Below, piece after piece: positions 46,842-60,047 of a stretch of 64,000 nucleotides of DNA. The translations under genes and the position numbers were made by a program. Within the stretch, counting starts at the first letter, position 1. Each line of letters starts with the position of its first letter. The notes under the pieces are model-generated. The model was given only the letters and a program-made list of their open reading frames with translations. It did no database searches and was not told the DNA's origin. Origin of the DNA: Lithospermum erythrorhizon (lineage: Eukaryota > Streptophyta > Magnoliopsida > Boraginales > Boraginaceae); NCBI GenBank assembly GCA_019722365.1, contig JADFUC010000991.1:124001-188000 (forward strand), read 5' to 3'.

Positions 46842-46853
46842 TGGTATCACAAC
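46842..46853 (+). other. Primer binding site of Copia A
   Basis: TGGTATCACAAC matches the TGGTATCAGAGC complement of initiator tRNA-Met used by most plant copia elements, with two changes at the 3' end, 3 bases after the LTR end. Confidence 0.7.
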
Positions 46854-46867
46854 AAAGGTTTATTGCT

Positions 46868-47048
46868 ATGGGTGGTGATGATAAATCAAAGATGGTGTTG
46901 TTGACAGCCAACAATTATCATATTTGGAAAACAAAAATGCTCGATCAATTATACGTTAAAAAACTTGCACGTCCAATCGAACATGAAGGAATTCGACCTG
47001 CTGGAGTTGATGTGTATGAATGGAGGAGTTGGATAGAAGATGTCTAGG
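46868..47048 (+). pseudogene. Copia A gag, first fragment
   Basis: The frame from ATG at 46868 encodes MVLLTANNYHIWKTKMLDQL and HEGIRPAGVDVYEW, the N-terminal domain of copia Gag. A one-base shift near 47025 then gives ELDRRCLG, which in relatives is continuous with the next gag block. The fragment ends at the Gypsy B boundary. Confidence 0.75.
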
Positions 47049-47558
47049 TGATGATCTGGTCCGGTTTCGGTGGTGGGCCGGATTACAAATCTTCCGAGTT
47101 GAACTTGAATATTCCCAAATGGGGTTTCCACAAAACAAGTACCGGTTGCTCGTGATCAAGAGTGGTAATGATCGAAAGATTTTGGATTTCGAAGGAGAAA
47201 ATTTACTTGATTTGGCCTCGAGTTTATCTTTTTTCATGATACATATGGACATTGCTTTAATTAGAGCACTTTGCCCAGCTCTTTTAATGCCGATTAATGA
47301 TTTGTGGCTCATTAAGGGATCGGTAATTGCGTCTTTAATTGTCACCTTAATTGGTGAACAATACCGTTAGTCTTATTAGATTTCTCCTCTCTTTACGAGT
47401 TGAATATTTCGATCCATTTAATTTGGGGTTCGCGTTACGACTAACTAGGTGTTGTCGAGGTCCGTTTATTTGGTGCACTTTTGTTCTTGTCTGATCACTT
47501 TTAGGAAGGCGATCTTGTTGGATTGATCACGGACGACGAATTTATTTATGGGATTCCA
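47049..47558 (-). repeat. Left (3') LTR of Gypsy B
   Basis: Matches the 3' LTR of the first gypsy element over its full length, from the AAACCGGACCAG end (minus strand) through GGAAGATTTGTAATCCGG and GAGCCACAAATCATTAATCGG to the start near 47558. This copy carries U3, R and U5. Confidence 0.75.
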
Positions 47559-50500
47559 TGCCACGTTGTCAAACTCTTTGCTCACCGGATATTCAATCTT
47601 CCCAGGCCGTGGCTGCATTCTAAAATATGTATTGACTCAAGGTACCGAACAGGTGAAGATCTCCTCGAAGCCCGATACCAACACTCTTGATCTGGTGTGA
47701 GCCGAGCTTGGCCTCTACCCATTTGGTGAAATAGTCTCTTGCCGCAATGGTACTCTTTCCTCGGGTGTCTCGGGAAGGTCCCCATTATATAAAACACCCG
47801 TTGGTAGAAGGCACCGGACAAAGGATTACAACCATCTGGAGTAAGGGGTTGATGAGGATCTTTGGCGTGCCTAGGCATGGTCGGCGCCTCCGTACATAGT
47901 CACAGGCGTCGCGGCTGCAGATGGCCGAGTATTTGCGATCGTAGGATATTTTTCGTCGAGGGGGCTTTTCGTTGATATGACTTCCCTTGTGCCACATGCG
48001 TACCGCCGACGCCCATCGGCGCTTGCCCTGCCGGGTGATGAACTTCAGCAGTAGGCCTGAAAGGACCTACGGTAGAGACCTCATCCCAGCGAGGTATACC
48101 TCGGCTTCATCGCTGGATACTTTGATGGCAGGATCTCGATTTATTAGGAAATCCGTGACCAACTTTGATACCGTAGTTGAAGTCCCTTTAGCCTCGAGGC
48201 GTTATCAATTACTTCCTTACGTCACGAAGCGCTTCCTCTGCCACCCATTCTATTGAGGTGGAATCAGGGGGCGTCCCAGCGTGGCCGGTGAGATACTCAT
48301 CACGCCTCACGGCTCACGGGAAACATGCTCCACGTGAGGATCGGAAAAAGTCTAATTCGAACCTAAAATTAGATATCCCCATGACTTCCGCAGCCGTCAA
48401 TTTTTAAAATCACCACTTCACGTGGCCCACGGCGAGAATTTAAAATTAGGTATAGTGTGCTGCGCCCCAAAGCATTTGATAATGAAAGACCATTGGCAAG
48501 TGCTTACGCCATCCGACCTTATTGTTAGGTGCACGTGAAAGGAAATCTCGAGGCGTACTCGATTTTGGCCTTTCAGGGGACACAATAGGATTCTCGCTTC
48601 CACGAGCCGCCCGAGGATAAGCTTGAACCGTCTCACGAATAACAACGGACCTACACACATAGCGGCTTTCGACCGGGTTGATTAACTGGGGTATGTCGTC
48701 TTACGGCCCGTAGGTATGTTTAGCCATGACCTCTGTAGGGCTTTGAGCTTTTGTACTAAATCCACGGCTTGTCTTGGAGATCAAATTTACTCAGTACATA
48801 GCCCATTAGACTTCTCAGGCCGGACTTCTTTGAGGTTCGCCAATATGCAGCCGCGAGATTTGATCCCGTAATTACCTCGCGGATGTGCTACCAAAGTATG
48901 GTTCGGCTTCGGGAAGCTTAACAATCAAGCGTAGCGCACTAGTTTCTCCACGTCGAGGAGATACCGGCCCTCGCGGCCGGGCATTATAGTATGCAAAACG
49001 CTACGGACGCTTTCCTCTCGAATGAGGATGCTGCGAGTCTTTGTCTCGAGAAATTGCCGAATGAAGTTTGAGATGTCCCCAGCGGCGGCATTTGAGATTG
49101 TAAATGCGCTTGACTCGGCTCGAATCCTCGAATCTATCACTTGTGGCCTTGAAGAAGGGAGTAGCTCATCGGCGTGGGATATGAACCGGTCGGTATTTAT
49201 CATTCGTCGAGCATTGTGCCTGCGATAACTTGTTGAGCATGTCATCATAGATCTCCGTATTTCGGCCAATTTGGGTGGGCTTGCCTTGTTAAATGTCTTA
49301 CCGTGCGTGGCTCTGCGTTCTTGACGAGCCATGACCTTCGGTAATAGATTCCATACTTGAATTCTGGCGTGAGTGCTTTATCTCCATGTCTTTCCTCGTC
49401 ACTGATATACGGTGATACACGGCGGAAGCATCGAGGAAAATCCACCGTCTTGACCCGGTAACTGAGTCAGTAACGATCAATGTTCGCGAGAGGTAACAAT
49501 CGCTTCGGGCAAGCCTTTGTTGATGTTGGTGAAGTCCGTGATCATCTAACTACGCCCGTTAGGTTTTGGGGCGAAACACCCGCGTCCAGCTAACCACGTT
49601 GAAAACAAGGTTCATTTCCTTTGCCTAGCAGTTTATCCGCTTTCTTACCGGATGGCTGCCTTACCATAGAGAAGGTCATTTCTTACGTTTGATGGGCTTG
49701 TAATTCGGATCAACATAAAAGCTTGGTGAACAGCCTCAGGTCACTCAGGGCATATCTTTTGAGTTACCAAATGCGTGAATATCTCGATACTCCCAAGGAC
49801 TCGAATGAGCATGTACCGTCTTTCGGCCCAGCGTAGTCGATCGCGAGAGCCTTCGCCGGATCTCTCTCTGACGGGATACTGCAGATCTCCCCATGTATAA
49901 CCAAAACCTTGTGGGGCTTTCCTCCGGGACCTCTACGGTACACATTAGATCCCCGGACCATATGGCCCCGGGATGTGGTGCCAGCTCATACGTGCTTTTA
50001 TCACCGTGGTGGAAGCCGGGTGGCAAATCCAATTTGCCTTTTTCTAGATCCCTGTATCTCTCCGTCCCGTACGCGTTGGGAACTTCGTAAATTAGATGTA
50101 TAAGGGACACCGCCGCCTCAGCTAGCGTCGATGCGGGCCGGTCGATGATTCCTTATAGGCTCCAGTCCGCCCGTGCAGCGATGGTGAACTCTACCCATGC
50201 CGTGGCTGCTGCGGATGCTTCCCATTAACCATGAGGCTTGCGACCCCCAGGCTTCGGCTGCGTCGCCCATGAACCCCACCCGATGGAGTAGCGGCCGGTA
50301 TGATGCTGCGTCCGGCTCTTTGGCTTTTGAATATCGTCGAAAAATATGATGTCTCACAGAACTTTCTATGCACGATAACCAATGGATCTTCATAAGGGCA
50401 TTCTGTCCCCTCAAAGTCCTTCCTGGAGAAGGATAAATCTAGAAGCTTCGAGGCGTGCTCCTCACTTTACAGCATAAATATCCTGGCGCTTTGTATGCCG

Positions 50501-51774
50501 TCCCAGCGCTCACGGAATCTCTCGCGACTGCCCCAAGAATACGTTGACCCTCTACCCGTGTGTTAGGAGGACCATCCCAGAGATCTCGGCATCCCAATAT
50601 AAAATGAATTATTCCGCTGCGAGTCTCTTTGTGGACATAATCGCCCATTTGCCCCCTCACCGGATGAGTTACATACCGTCTTCGGATGCGGCGATCGTCG
50701 GTATCGTGCCCGTGATCACTTGTGGAAGGCTGAGGAAAATTTTCTCGTATCCCTCTTTGTTTTGTAAGGGGTCTTACGCGAGGTGTGGCAGCGGTAGCGG
50801 CCTATCTCTGTCTCCCGGGGAACACGTTCAGTGAGAGATTTCTAGAGGGGTCAAATAATTCATCTTCCATAAACACTTCGCTTACGCTTTCCGAGATCCG
50901 CAGAGAGCGAGAGCCTTACCACAGTAGAAATCGGCTCGCCAGACCAAATACAGCCGAGTAGCGGATCTGTCAGCTGACTTTTTACTCTTGTTTCGAGGCG
51001 GTGTCCTCAAAAGTTCCTTCCGCGCCCTTACCGTCCACACTTTTTCCGCCCCGCTGTCAAGTATGTATTCATTGACCTCCTCCAAATCACAAATTTGAGA
51101 AGCGACTCCTTAAAGCTTACTCAGCGAAGCCTTCCTGGCAATCACGTCAATATTAAATTGGCCCCGGTATCAAAATAACTCCATAAAACATTTCCTAAAA
51201 AGGAAGCGATAAATTCTGTCTCCACTTTGTTTGATGGTCATCGAAGGGAAGTGCTTATCACTTGTCTTGCGGACCCTTTAGTAGGTTACGGTAGACAATT
51301 CTTGAGCTCACCGAAAGATATAATGTGCCCTTTTGGCAATCGGTTGAACCATTTAATGTAAGACACGGCCGGACTAAATCGAAAGGCCTACGATGCCTTT
51401 CTTGTCCGGCTAGTGGAAAGACATGGGGTGAAGTGCGATGTGCTCCTCCGGGTCTGTTTTTCCCGTGAACTTGGTAAATGCGGGGAGTTTCGTTCAGCTG
51501 GCATGTGTACTCGAATGTCGAGGTGGATGGAGTGCCGAGACCCCACTTGATTCGGTGATGGTCCACTAGCTTTGCTGTCCGGCCCTTTCTTTTGCCGAGG
51601 CGTCATGCTGACTGCCATTAAATCCATGGGGGTGTCGAGGGGCTCTGACCTCACCGTGCCGTTAAATCGGCGACTTTTCTTTGCCCATTCGCGACTAATT
51701 TTCCCTCCGTACGGGGAGTATGGGTATAAGTCTCCTCATTCCTCGGACCCGGTGGCATTCTAGGGGTTCTCCCG
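47559..51774 (-). pseudogene. Gypsy B gag-pol remnant
   Basis: On the minus strand, from right to left: capsid (51700-51250), a basic Gag region near 51085-50880, a linker and RT core near 50110-49500 (PKPNGR-like and DFTNINKG), an RNase H-region remnant (about 49330-48450) and integrase (near 47900-47600, YFTKWVEAK). Each piece is in a different frame with stops between, so it is non-functional. Confidence 0.65.
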
Positions 51775-52116
51775 CTTTTTATAGTCTATTTGGACATACT
51801 TTGGTCGAACCTTGATGACTCTTTTTATTCCCGGTTAATGATTTGTGGCTCGTTAAAGGAATTAGAGTAATTACTATCTTAATTGTTACCTTAAGGTGAG
51901 CCGAGATAAATGCAGATTGTCTTGGCTTGACTACTCTTTCTTTTTCGAGATGAATGACTCGACCAGAACTTAATTTGGAGGCACTTCGCATTCGGCCTGG
52001 CATGTGGTCTAGGTCCATTTATTCGATTGCCTTTGTTCTTGTCCTGATCCATTTTTGGAGGGGCCTAATATTGTTGGGCCGATCTGGACCCGGCCTATTT
52101 ATTTATGTGATTATCA
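51775..52116 (-). repeat. Right (5') LTR of Gypsy B, truncated
   Basis: Shares CTTTTTATAGTCTATTTGGA, CGGTTAATGATTTGTGGCTCG and TTATTTATGTGATTATCA blocks with the other LTRs of this family, but the R-U5 portion present at 47049-47280 and 11300-11524 is not visible here. Gag-coding sequence follows almost directly (minus strand), leaving no primer binding site. Confidence 0.65.
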
Positions 52117-52336
52117 TTTAGGTTATATAAAGTACAATGAAGTTGGAGTAGTCGTCGGTAGAGAACAGCCTTGACTTTTTCGGTTGTTGGAAGAAACCGA
52201 GGACTTTTATGAAAAGAAAAAAGCTGTTGGCCATAAGGTAGGATTAGTAAAGGCAATTAGGAAAGCTTAGATAGATTGATGGAGGTTCTCTAGCCTGAGC
52301 ACACGAACCCAATCAGTGTCTTGTCAATTCCACTGA
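52117..52336 (+). pseudogene. Copia A gag, second fragment
   Basis: After Gypsy B the gag reading resumes. EETEDFYEKKKAVG (about 52192-52235) is followed by GLVKAIRKA and then SLAEHTN (about 52289-52310) in another frame, which together match the LWxxLExxYExK ... LVxxLxxL ... GxSLxEHxNxF pattern of copia Gag. The fragment ends at ACTGA, the target duplicated by Copia C. Confidence 0.7.
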
Positions 52337-53317
52337 TGTGAAGAAAAAATTACCACATGGATATATGAGTATAAATGCAATCCGTAGTTCGAGGACTAGC
52401 AAAGTGCATACTACATTATTCAATAATCAAAAACACATAATTAAATATGAGCAGAGGACTTAGGTGCGGCGGAGTAAATTCACTTTAAAATCAGCACATT
52501 CCTGGCGTGGTGACTTCACTGGCTCCTTGTTGTAATAGCCGATGGTATGATATCTCTAGTTAGTAGCAGGAGGTTGAATCAATGTCATCTTTAGTAAACA
52601 AGGATGAACAAAACCCAGAAAAAACCCCAAAATTCTTGGGAGAATTCGGCGAGGCGAGGCTACTAGGGTTTTGGTGAAAAAGTTGCAGAAGCATGATAAG
52701 CATGCCAAAGTTTCTTTATAAAGAGGCTGAGGTTAAAAACAAGTCCCGATAATGACCGTTAACCATAAAGCGACTGCGTTAGCTTTCTATTGGTTAGTTA
52801 AGACACTGTGAGTTGCTAATAAGTTGAACTATTTGGGTAAGCTAATTAGAAATAGTAATGAGTCAATATCAATAATCTTTCCAGAGATTGCTCGATAAAT
52901 ACTAAAATTACTCGAACCAATTAAATAAGCATTTTAATTGATTACATTTGTTGTCGATATTACACATAAAATGTAGAACCGCATGAGTGAAATAAATTTC
53001 ACCGATTATATAGTTCTCTTTAATTTAAATGCATGAAATATAGCTTCAGCGATCATTTGTATGTGTGTGACCTTGAGCTCAGATAATAGTAAGTTGTATA
53101 ATAATAATAATTGACCAATTACTATTATTATAACGATTAATAGTAAGATCTACTTGTCCTTTCGCATAGCCTTAAAATTATCATGAGAACCCTTTAGTAA
53201 TATACAATTCTTAAGTTGAAACCATGAGATTCGATATTCCCATTTAACCCATGGTAAATGGTGCTACACAATTATCGCAGCGGGCATAATAAATGGGCAT
53301 TCTAAATTTGATTTCCA
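52337..53317 (-). repeat. Left (3') LTR of Copia C
   Basis: Aligns along its length with 60048-61057: for example CCGTAGTTCGAGG, ACACATAATTAAATAT, GCTCCTTGTTGTAATA, CCCCAAAATTCTTGGGAGAA, GAGTTGCTAATAAGTTGAAC, AAGTTGTATAATAATAATAA and TCGCAGCGGGCA occur in the same order. The two LTRs differ by numerous small indels. Confidence 0.85.
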
Positions 53318-56300
53318 ATGACTCCCAGCTTGCCGCGGGCGATTATCTTACAATTCTTTATCACGATCTCTGATAAGTAGGCTAACCGTAGAAGTGTCAT
53401 AGAAACACCCACAACTTTCTTTACTTTCAGTATGAAGCTGAATAGCATTTATGGCATCCATAAACAATCATTACCAAGCGTGTGAGAGGCTGAATCTTCC
53501 TTGTATATCAGGGCGGACAAATCCACCGATATGCTCGGCATCCCTTCGTATACTCGCTGTGACCTGACATATGCCGTTATAATCCCGCTTAAAGGCGAGC
53601 GTTTGAGAGTGCATGAATCCCAATACGGAGGAAGGCATGCCTTAACACGAGATAGTTATATATCGTGGTCTAGAATTGAGAACCTAAAATTCTAAACAAA
53701 TGTCATGAGACCTGGGCATCCATCACATGCTCTTACATGAATTTGTTTCGGTCATCCCCAGCTCCCAGTCACGGACCGGCGTACGGTATTGATCAGTCTG
53801 CGAGGCTAAACGTGATCAATGTGATCGCTTAATCAAACACCACATGTTAGTCATATAATCTTTGTGCATACTGCTTCGGCATCGACCCAGGCACTTTTAA
53901 TTTGTCACTGTGTTTAGGCAGAGGGTGTAGTGCGAGTTCATGTTACCTCTCTAGAAAACATAAAGGCTAACTTAGGGATTTAACCTTTCCTTTCATCGAG
54001 GGATACACTACATGTATATTATATGTAGAATTCAAACATATAGTCATATGACGATATATTTAAAATATAAGAAGCAATAATATTCAAATGTTCACATGCT
54101 TATAATAGATACATCTTGACTCGCGCCAACCTAACACCCAGCACAGACATCACGTCTAAGACATATGTTATTTTGCATGCTTTCATCGTGCTTTGCGCGA
54201 CTTGAGTGGTTTAGTAAAGGGGTCGGTAGATTGGCCTCTGTTTTACACTTTGCATGCTTTGACATCGCTGCATCAAGCGTATCTCTGTCGGTGATACTTT
54301 AGAAATCGTACTTTGGATTTGTGATGTGCTCGAGGAATTCGCTTAGCTTGAGCTTCTTGCCCATTGTCACAAAAGCAACTCAGTGGTCCCACTGTGCTAG
54401 GTACCCACATGAGATTGGTCACGAACTTCTTTATCAACATCTTGCTTGCGGCACGGGCAGCTGCGATATCTTCCGAATTACGTAGTAGAATCGGCAGCGA
54501 TACTACATTTGGAACTCCTAGAACTCCGCTCGCCGTTGAGACAAAATACATACCCGGTAGGAGCGATAGTCGTCTCATCGGTTTGGCGGCGTTGGTGTAC
54601 TACATCGGCTGGCAACTCTGCATCTGCCGTATACCAAAAGCATCTTAGTTCTCTGAGGAATGCCGAAGATGCCTTTCACTTTAATCGGTGGCTTTTCACG
54701 GATTAGCTTGGTATCTCTTGGTTACCCAGTGCATAAGGCATGTCGGGTCTGGTCTTGTGACGTAGCGCCATGATGGATCCACATGTGGCATAAGGTATGT
54801 GTCCTTCGTTACATTCATCTACATTACTAGTAGTGGGACAACGTGCTTTCTATTTGAGTTGAACTCTCTCGTAGAGTTACAACACCATTTTCGTATTTGA
54901 ACACAGGTGCCAATGCATAAGTATCTGTGAAGTCCGATCAGCCTCTGGCTTTCGATCGGTGAGATCGCTTATTCCCATTTAGCTTCGCCTAAGTCGCCGT
55001 TGAGAAACATTTGCTTGTGACCAATCATGAGGCGAGTTTACAGCCAACTGCGTTGTTTCCAATGATAAGTATGTAAATCGACATGCAGGGACTATAAAAT
55101 AACTCCCAGCTTTACTTAGCATACAGAGATTAGTTCTTGATGAAACGAGCTTCTTTGATTAAAATCCAGCGTAGATTCCCAAGCTAACGGGATCTTTCTT
55201 AAGACCATAAATGGACTTTTTATGACTTGCATACCTTCTTGGAGTTCTTTAGGACATGTAAAAACTTTGGAGGTTGTACCGTATGCTGCGTCTTATCTAA
55301 ATTTCCATTCGGGGAAGCATGCTTTACGTCCATTTGCCCATATTCATGAAGATCATGAAATCGCGTGATAGCTAGATTATCCGGATGGATTTAAGAATAG
55401 CCAACTGGCGGAAATAAGTTTTAAATCGTAGTCCTTTCAGGTGAACTTGTTTGAAACCTATATTCTGGTCTAGCTTTGAAAGCGTCAGCGTTTCGTCTTT
55501 TATCATGTTTAACTTAAATACCCACATTGATAGGGAAGTCCATTTGGTAAATCCAACGAGGACGAGCCGTTTTGGTACATAGAATCCATCTCGGTGCATG
55601 GCAATTTTTCATTTGTCAATCCGCTTTGCTATTCATTTATGCTTTGTAAAGTGGGCTAAATCGCTCAGTGATGAAGCTCTTCACCCGTACCCGGTATTTC
55701 GGTTAGGTGGCGATCTGTTGGATCTCTAAAGTTTGATTTCTTCGCGGCTTCACAGCTGGATCCAAACTGGAGTCTTATGAAAGAAGGTTCGATTCTTGTG
55801 GTGTGTCGGATACTCTGCATTAGATCATCGATATTGACTTCATCGAACAGCTGCGTCAAGATGAACATTCTTACAGTCTTACCGGGCCGAGACAATTTCC
55901 TTTTCAAGGAATACTTTCTATTCACGGCTTAATGAATTTTTATTCTCTGCTTGAGTAGAAGTGGTAACCAACTTGTTTCACCAGATATCACCATGAAATA
56001 AACATTATCAATTTGAAAGCAAGTTTATCTTTTTGTTATCTACTTAACATAAAACATGTTAAAATTCTTTAGAAAACAACTGAGGAATCTTCGAACCCGC
56101 AGTTCATGGGGTTTTATCTGTACGACTTGGTTGGACATCTACATTTAAGGTAAGTGCGGCTTTAGAAGTACGTAATCGAAATTAGCGGTAGATCGGATAG
56201 GCTAAATCGTAAGGTGTTCCATTAATAAAGAAAGGTTAGATTTCTCCTTTTCGGACACTCGGGTATCTTTGTGCCAGGCGTTCATAGCTGGAGTGAGTTG

Positions 56301-59300
56301 TGAAAGCAAATACCGCGCTCTAAGATGAGTATTGACCTCGTGACTTCAAAATATTCTCATATCGGACGAATCTTTGTGTCTTGTTGATTAGTTTGTACTT
56401 CATTTGGAACTCACTTAATTTCTCAAAGGACTTGTGTTTTGTGTCATCGGATACACAGAAGAAACCGTATCTTACATGTCATGGGTAAAATGTAATGAAG
56501 TAGTTATAACCTCCCCTCTTTGCGAGATGTGTTCGTTGGCAGCGTACATCGGTGTGTATGATCCCCGATAAATCACTTGCCCTTTCATTTAAGCCGGTGA
56601 AAGGCATTTTGGTCATTTGCCGGAAAGCCGAAGACTTCGCACTTATCGTATGATTCATGTCGAAACCTTGAGTATTCCACGGGTGGAGTTGCTTGATTCG
56701 GTTCTAGATTAATGTGACTTGTCTGCTTGATGTCATAGGCCATGTTTGGTTTAAGTCGTTGGGCTTATTCGTTTTTAAGTTTATGTTATATGACTTCGTT
56801 AACCGTGTCTAAAGCGTATAGACCATTTGAAGGGAATGGAGGGTGCAGATACTACCCGTTCACTGGTGATCTTTAAATTCGCGAGGATCTATTGAAAATG
56901 AAAAACCATCATTATTCAAAGCGAAATAGAAATAATATTCACTGCTTGAGTGCGGGTACATAAACGGAGAAGTTCAAAACAAGGCCCACGTAGGCAGGGT
57001 GAAACTAATGGATCTGCTTGCGAGGGCCTTGACAACCGGCGCCATTCCCTTGCGCGAGATCCATTCCCACTATTTCGAGTGCTTCTACTTGACTTGAGAG
57101 TTCACCGCATATTACGACAAATAAGGAACGCTGACCGATTGTCTGGCGCCTGATAGAATTAAGTTATCTGAGCTTGATAACATGTCTCTTTTGAGGCAGG
57201 TGTTTATTAATAAAATTTTTTATCTCGATTGAATTTTGTTCCTCTGGGGCCATTTCCGGGTGACCATAGGTTCTGATAGTGACGGATGTTATCTGCGAGA
57301 CACTGCCGCCTGCGTAACTGCGGCGTTTTACATAGAGAGCAGCGGCAGTGAAAGCGGAAGACCTGCTGTCGTATCCAGCTTCATTAAGCGTCAGTAGTTA
57401 TTTGTTTATGAATCTCGGCGAGAGCTTGATGGAAGCACTTGTACTGCTTATAGCCTTTGATACTTAGACATATCGACTAAAAGCGGATCTCGTGGTGATA
57501 AGGAGGAGCACCAACTTGGGGCTATCTCACAAATCGAAGGATCTGCTGACTTTAACGGATCCGTTACCTCAAGTCTTAGCGTCAGGCTAGTATTTGGCAC
57601 TGCGGTCAATGAGGAGCACGAAAAGTTCGTATTTCTCATATTAGCGCTCCTTCGATTCACTCAGAGCTTCGATAAATGTAAATATCATTGATACTTTCGT
57701 CATACAGAGCTTTGGCTTGGCTCCATCGGTAAACATAAGACAACTGCGTTTAGAGAGTCATAACTGTCACGACTTCGTATTTCTTCGAGGCGTACACGTC
57801 GGTGTCCCAGAGAAAGGTCTTATAAAATTTCTTTTATACAAGATGTATTGATCCGTGCGACTTGAAGACAACGCTTCCTTCGAGACCACATTTCAAAATT
57901 TGCACCGTCGTACCTTGGCCAGTTAATGTAGCTGAGCCGAGTTCTAGGGGTAGCATAGTGGTAGCCATATTAATTCTACAAGAATAAGTAAATAAAATAC
58001 TTGAGACTCGATGAAACTATCATGCTAAAAAGCACTTACAAATAAATTGTAAAGTAAATACTATACTTGAAATATCCGCGAGAAATATATTAGTATCGAA
58101 GACTATTACATAATTCAAGCAGCCAATGACTGGCACATTTTGAATCAGTTATAATAGTAGAGTTCTGACCAATTATGTAAAACTTCGAACTTTCTTTGTG
58201 TCATTAGCGTCTCTTTACGGATGCTACCCGACATTGTATCTCCAGCAGGTTAAGCATACCAATTAAACAAAGTGTTACTTGGATTGATCATCGAGAGAAG
58301 CCCAGCAGCGTTGAGTGGAAATCAACTGACATGATCGTTGTCATATCGAATGCAACATTGTAACACCCGCCATCACGGTTGTGCTTGATTGATCTGCAGT
58401 TGATTGCTTATGTTTCCCCAAAATTGGCTTGATCTTTCGCTTAAATTTTAATTTGGTGAGATTATTATTACTTTGTTTTTCGTTTACTAAATGCATCTTG
58501 GCAGCGTAATCAAGCGATACATGCGACGCAGAAAAATAAAACAAGTAATGCACATTGAAGATATACGATATGGCCTAAAACCTAATACAGTATTTATCAA
58601 ATACTAACATAAGTCCCCAATTCATGTCTTTGTATACGGATCCATAAATTCATGAGAGTATCGCCGCGTGAAATGATGTACGATATCTTGGCATTCTGAT
58701 ATTTACATACTAACCCGTCTAAGGCGACTTGCGAAGCTTGTGGGTAAGCGATAAATAAATAAATACAAAGAAATATGACTCGAGAAGGTCATTTACAACA
58801 TTACGGTTCGCGGACGAAAAAATAATCGTGGGCGTATCACATGTACATAAGGTTCGATCACCGTTACAAAATATAGGCACTTTTATTAAATCACATAATG
58901 AACTTAATAAATATTTTAAATGGCATTGGAAAATGCAATTATCAAATTAATTAATCCATATGATACACTATTAAAATTAATTAATATAAACTCAATTATC
59001 ATCTGGCATCAATTAATAATTGTACCAATAATTATTAACCGTATACATATTATAGAAAAAATATTCATTACAAATATATTCTAAAATACATTAAGTAGTG
59101 AAATTGTTACCGTAATTGTTATATCGGCTTTTAAATTAATTTAAAAAAGATATAATATAAAGAAATTAATTAGCGTAAATCACATAATTAATTACAATTA
59201 ATTAGTTGATTAAATGACAAATAATCAATAAAAACGAAATATAACTAGTCCACTGAAACCCAAAATAAGGAATAAATTCGAATTAGGGTTTTCAAAATTA

Positions 59301-60047
59301 GGCGCTGCGACTCCGTAATGGGCTGGGACGACCCGGCTATGGAGGCTACGTCGACACGCAGCGTCGCCCTAGCCCTAGTCGTCGTCCGACCTGCGTCATT
59401 TTAGTACCAAATCACCCCAATCCGACAGACGGCGCCCGTGGAAATCGCGGAATCCGATCGACGATTATGGTAATATCTGTAACTCGGTTTAAGTTTAATT
59501 TAATTCGTTTGTAGAATCGTTTTGGAGGCTTTAAATTTTTCAAGGTATGAAATTCGAACATTAAACTCCATAATTTTCTTGAACAAATCCCACTGGTCGT
59601 TCATTAAAATAAATTTTTCATATTTAATTATTAATTAAACAGTCCAGAAATCTCAAAATTGTTTTGAGGCACTTAGAAAAATCCAAAAATTATGAAATTT
59701 AATGGAGATCTTCTACGTGCTATCTGGGTTCCAGAAAAATTAGATTTTAATTTTACAAAATTTTTACACGCCCCAAACACGTTTTACAAAACTGTTTTGA
59801 AACAAAACCAATTAAATCGTCCTTTTAATTTATGAAACAAAATCCATGTTAACAAAATATGATAATACATCATCATAAAATTGTAACACATGTGTAAATC
59901 AATAATCAAGAACATGGTGATTTATTCTCATCATATATTTATCAATTAAATATATGAACAAGAATAATCAAATAAAAAAATTGATAAAAGCGAAAAGCAA
60001 GCATAAAATAAATAATGTAAAGCAACTTCAATTTGGCTCATGATGCC
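53318..60047 (-). pseudogene. Copia C internal region: gag-pol remnant
   Basis: Minus-strand remnants, from right to left: an AT-rich leader with a GC island (about 60030-58600), gag/protease remnants (58600-57000, poorly readable), integrase core near 56490-56150 (NYFITF, RYGFF, KHKSFEKLSEFQMK), RT near 55640-55372 (VFKLNMIKDET, GFKQVH, AILKSIRIIL), and RNase H near 54650-54270 (SKCSIAADSTT, IKKFVTNL, VPSTVGP, CDN, the latter two on differing frames). Stops and shifts interrupt each domain. Confidence 0.75.
60034..60047 (-). other. Degenerate primer binding site of Copia C
   Basis: Minus strand GGCATCATGAGCCA resembles TGGTATCAGAGCC, complementary to initiator tRNA-Met. It lies directly beside the 5' LTR and sets the element's orientation. 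Confidence 0.6.

Larger units (their letters stand above)
47049..52116 (-). mobile_element. Gypsy B: Ty3/gypsy element inserted in Copia A gag
   Basis: The left boundary is TGTCTAGG/TGATGATC and the right boundary is ATTATCA/TTTAGG, with a TAGG duplication (TCTAGG on the left, TTTAGG on the right). Removing the insert rejoins RCLG to GYIKYNE in the gag reading. The left LTR is 47049-47558 and a partial right LTR is 51775-52116. The minus strand encodes gag (FTKFTGKTDPEEHIA-type capsid, about 51481-51422), an RT core (DFTNINKGLPEA, about 49540-49505) and integrase (YFTKWVEAK, about 47738-47707). It is the same family as the 4240-11524 element. All frames are broken. Confidence 0.8.
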
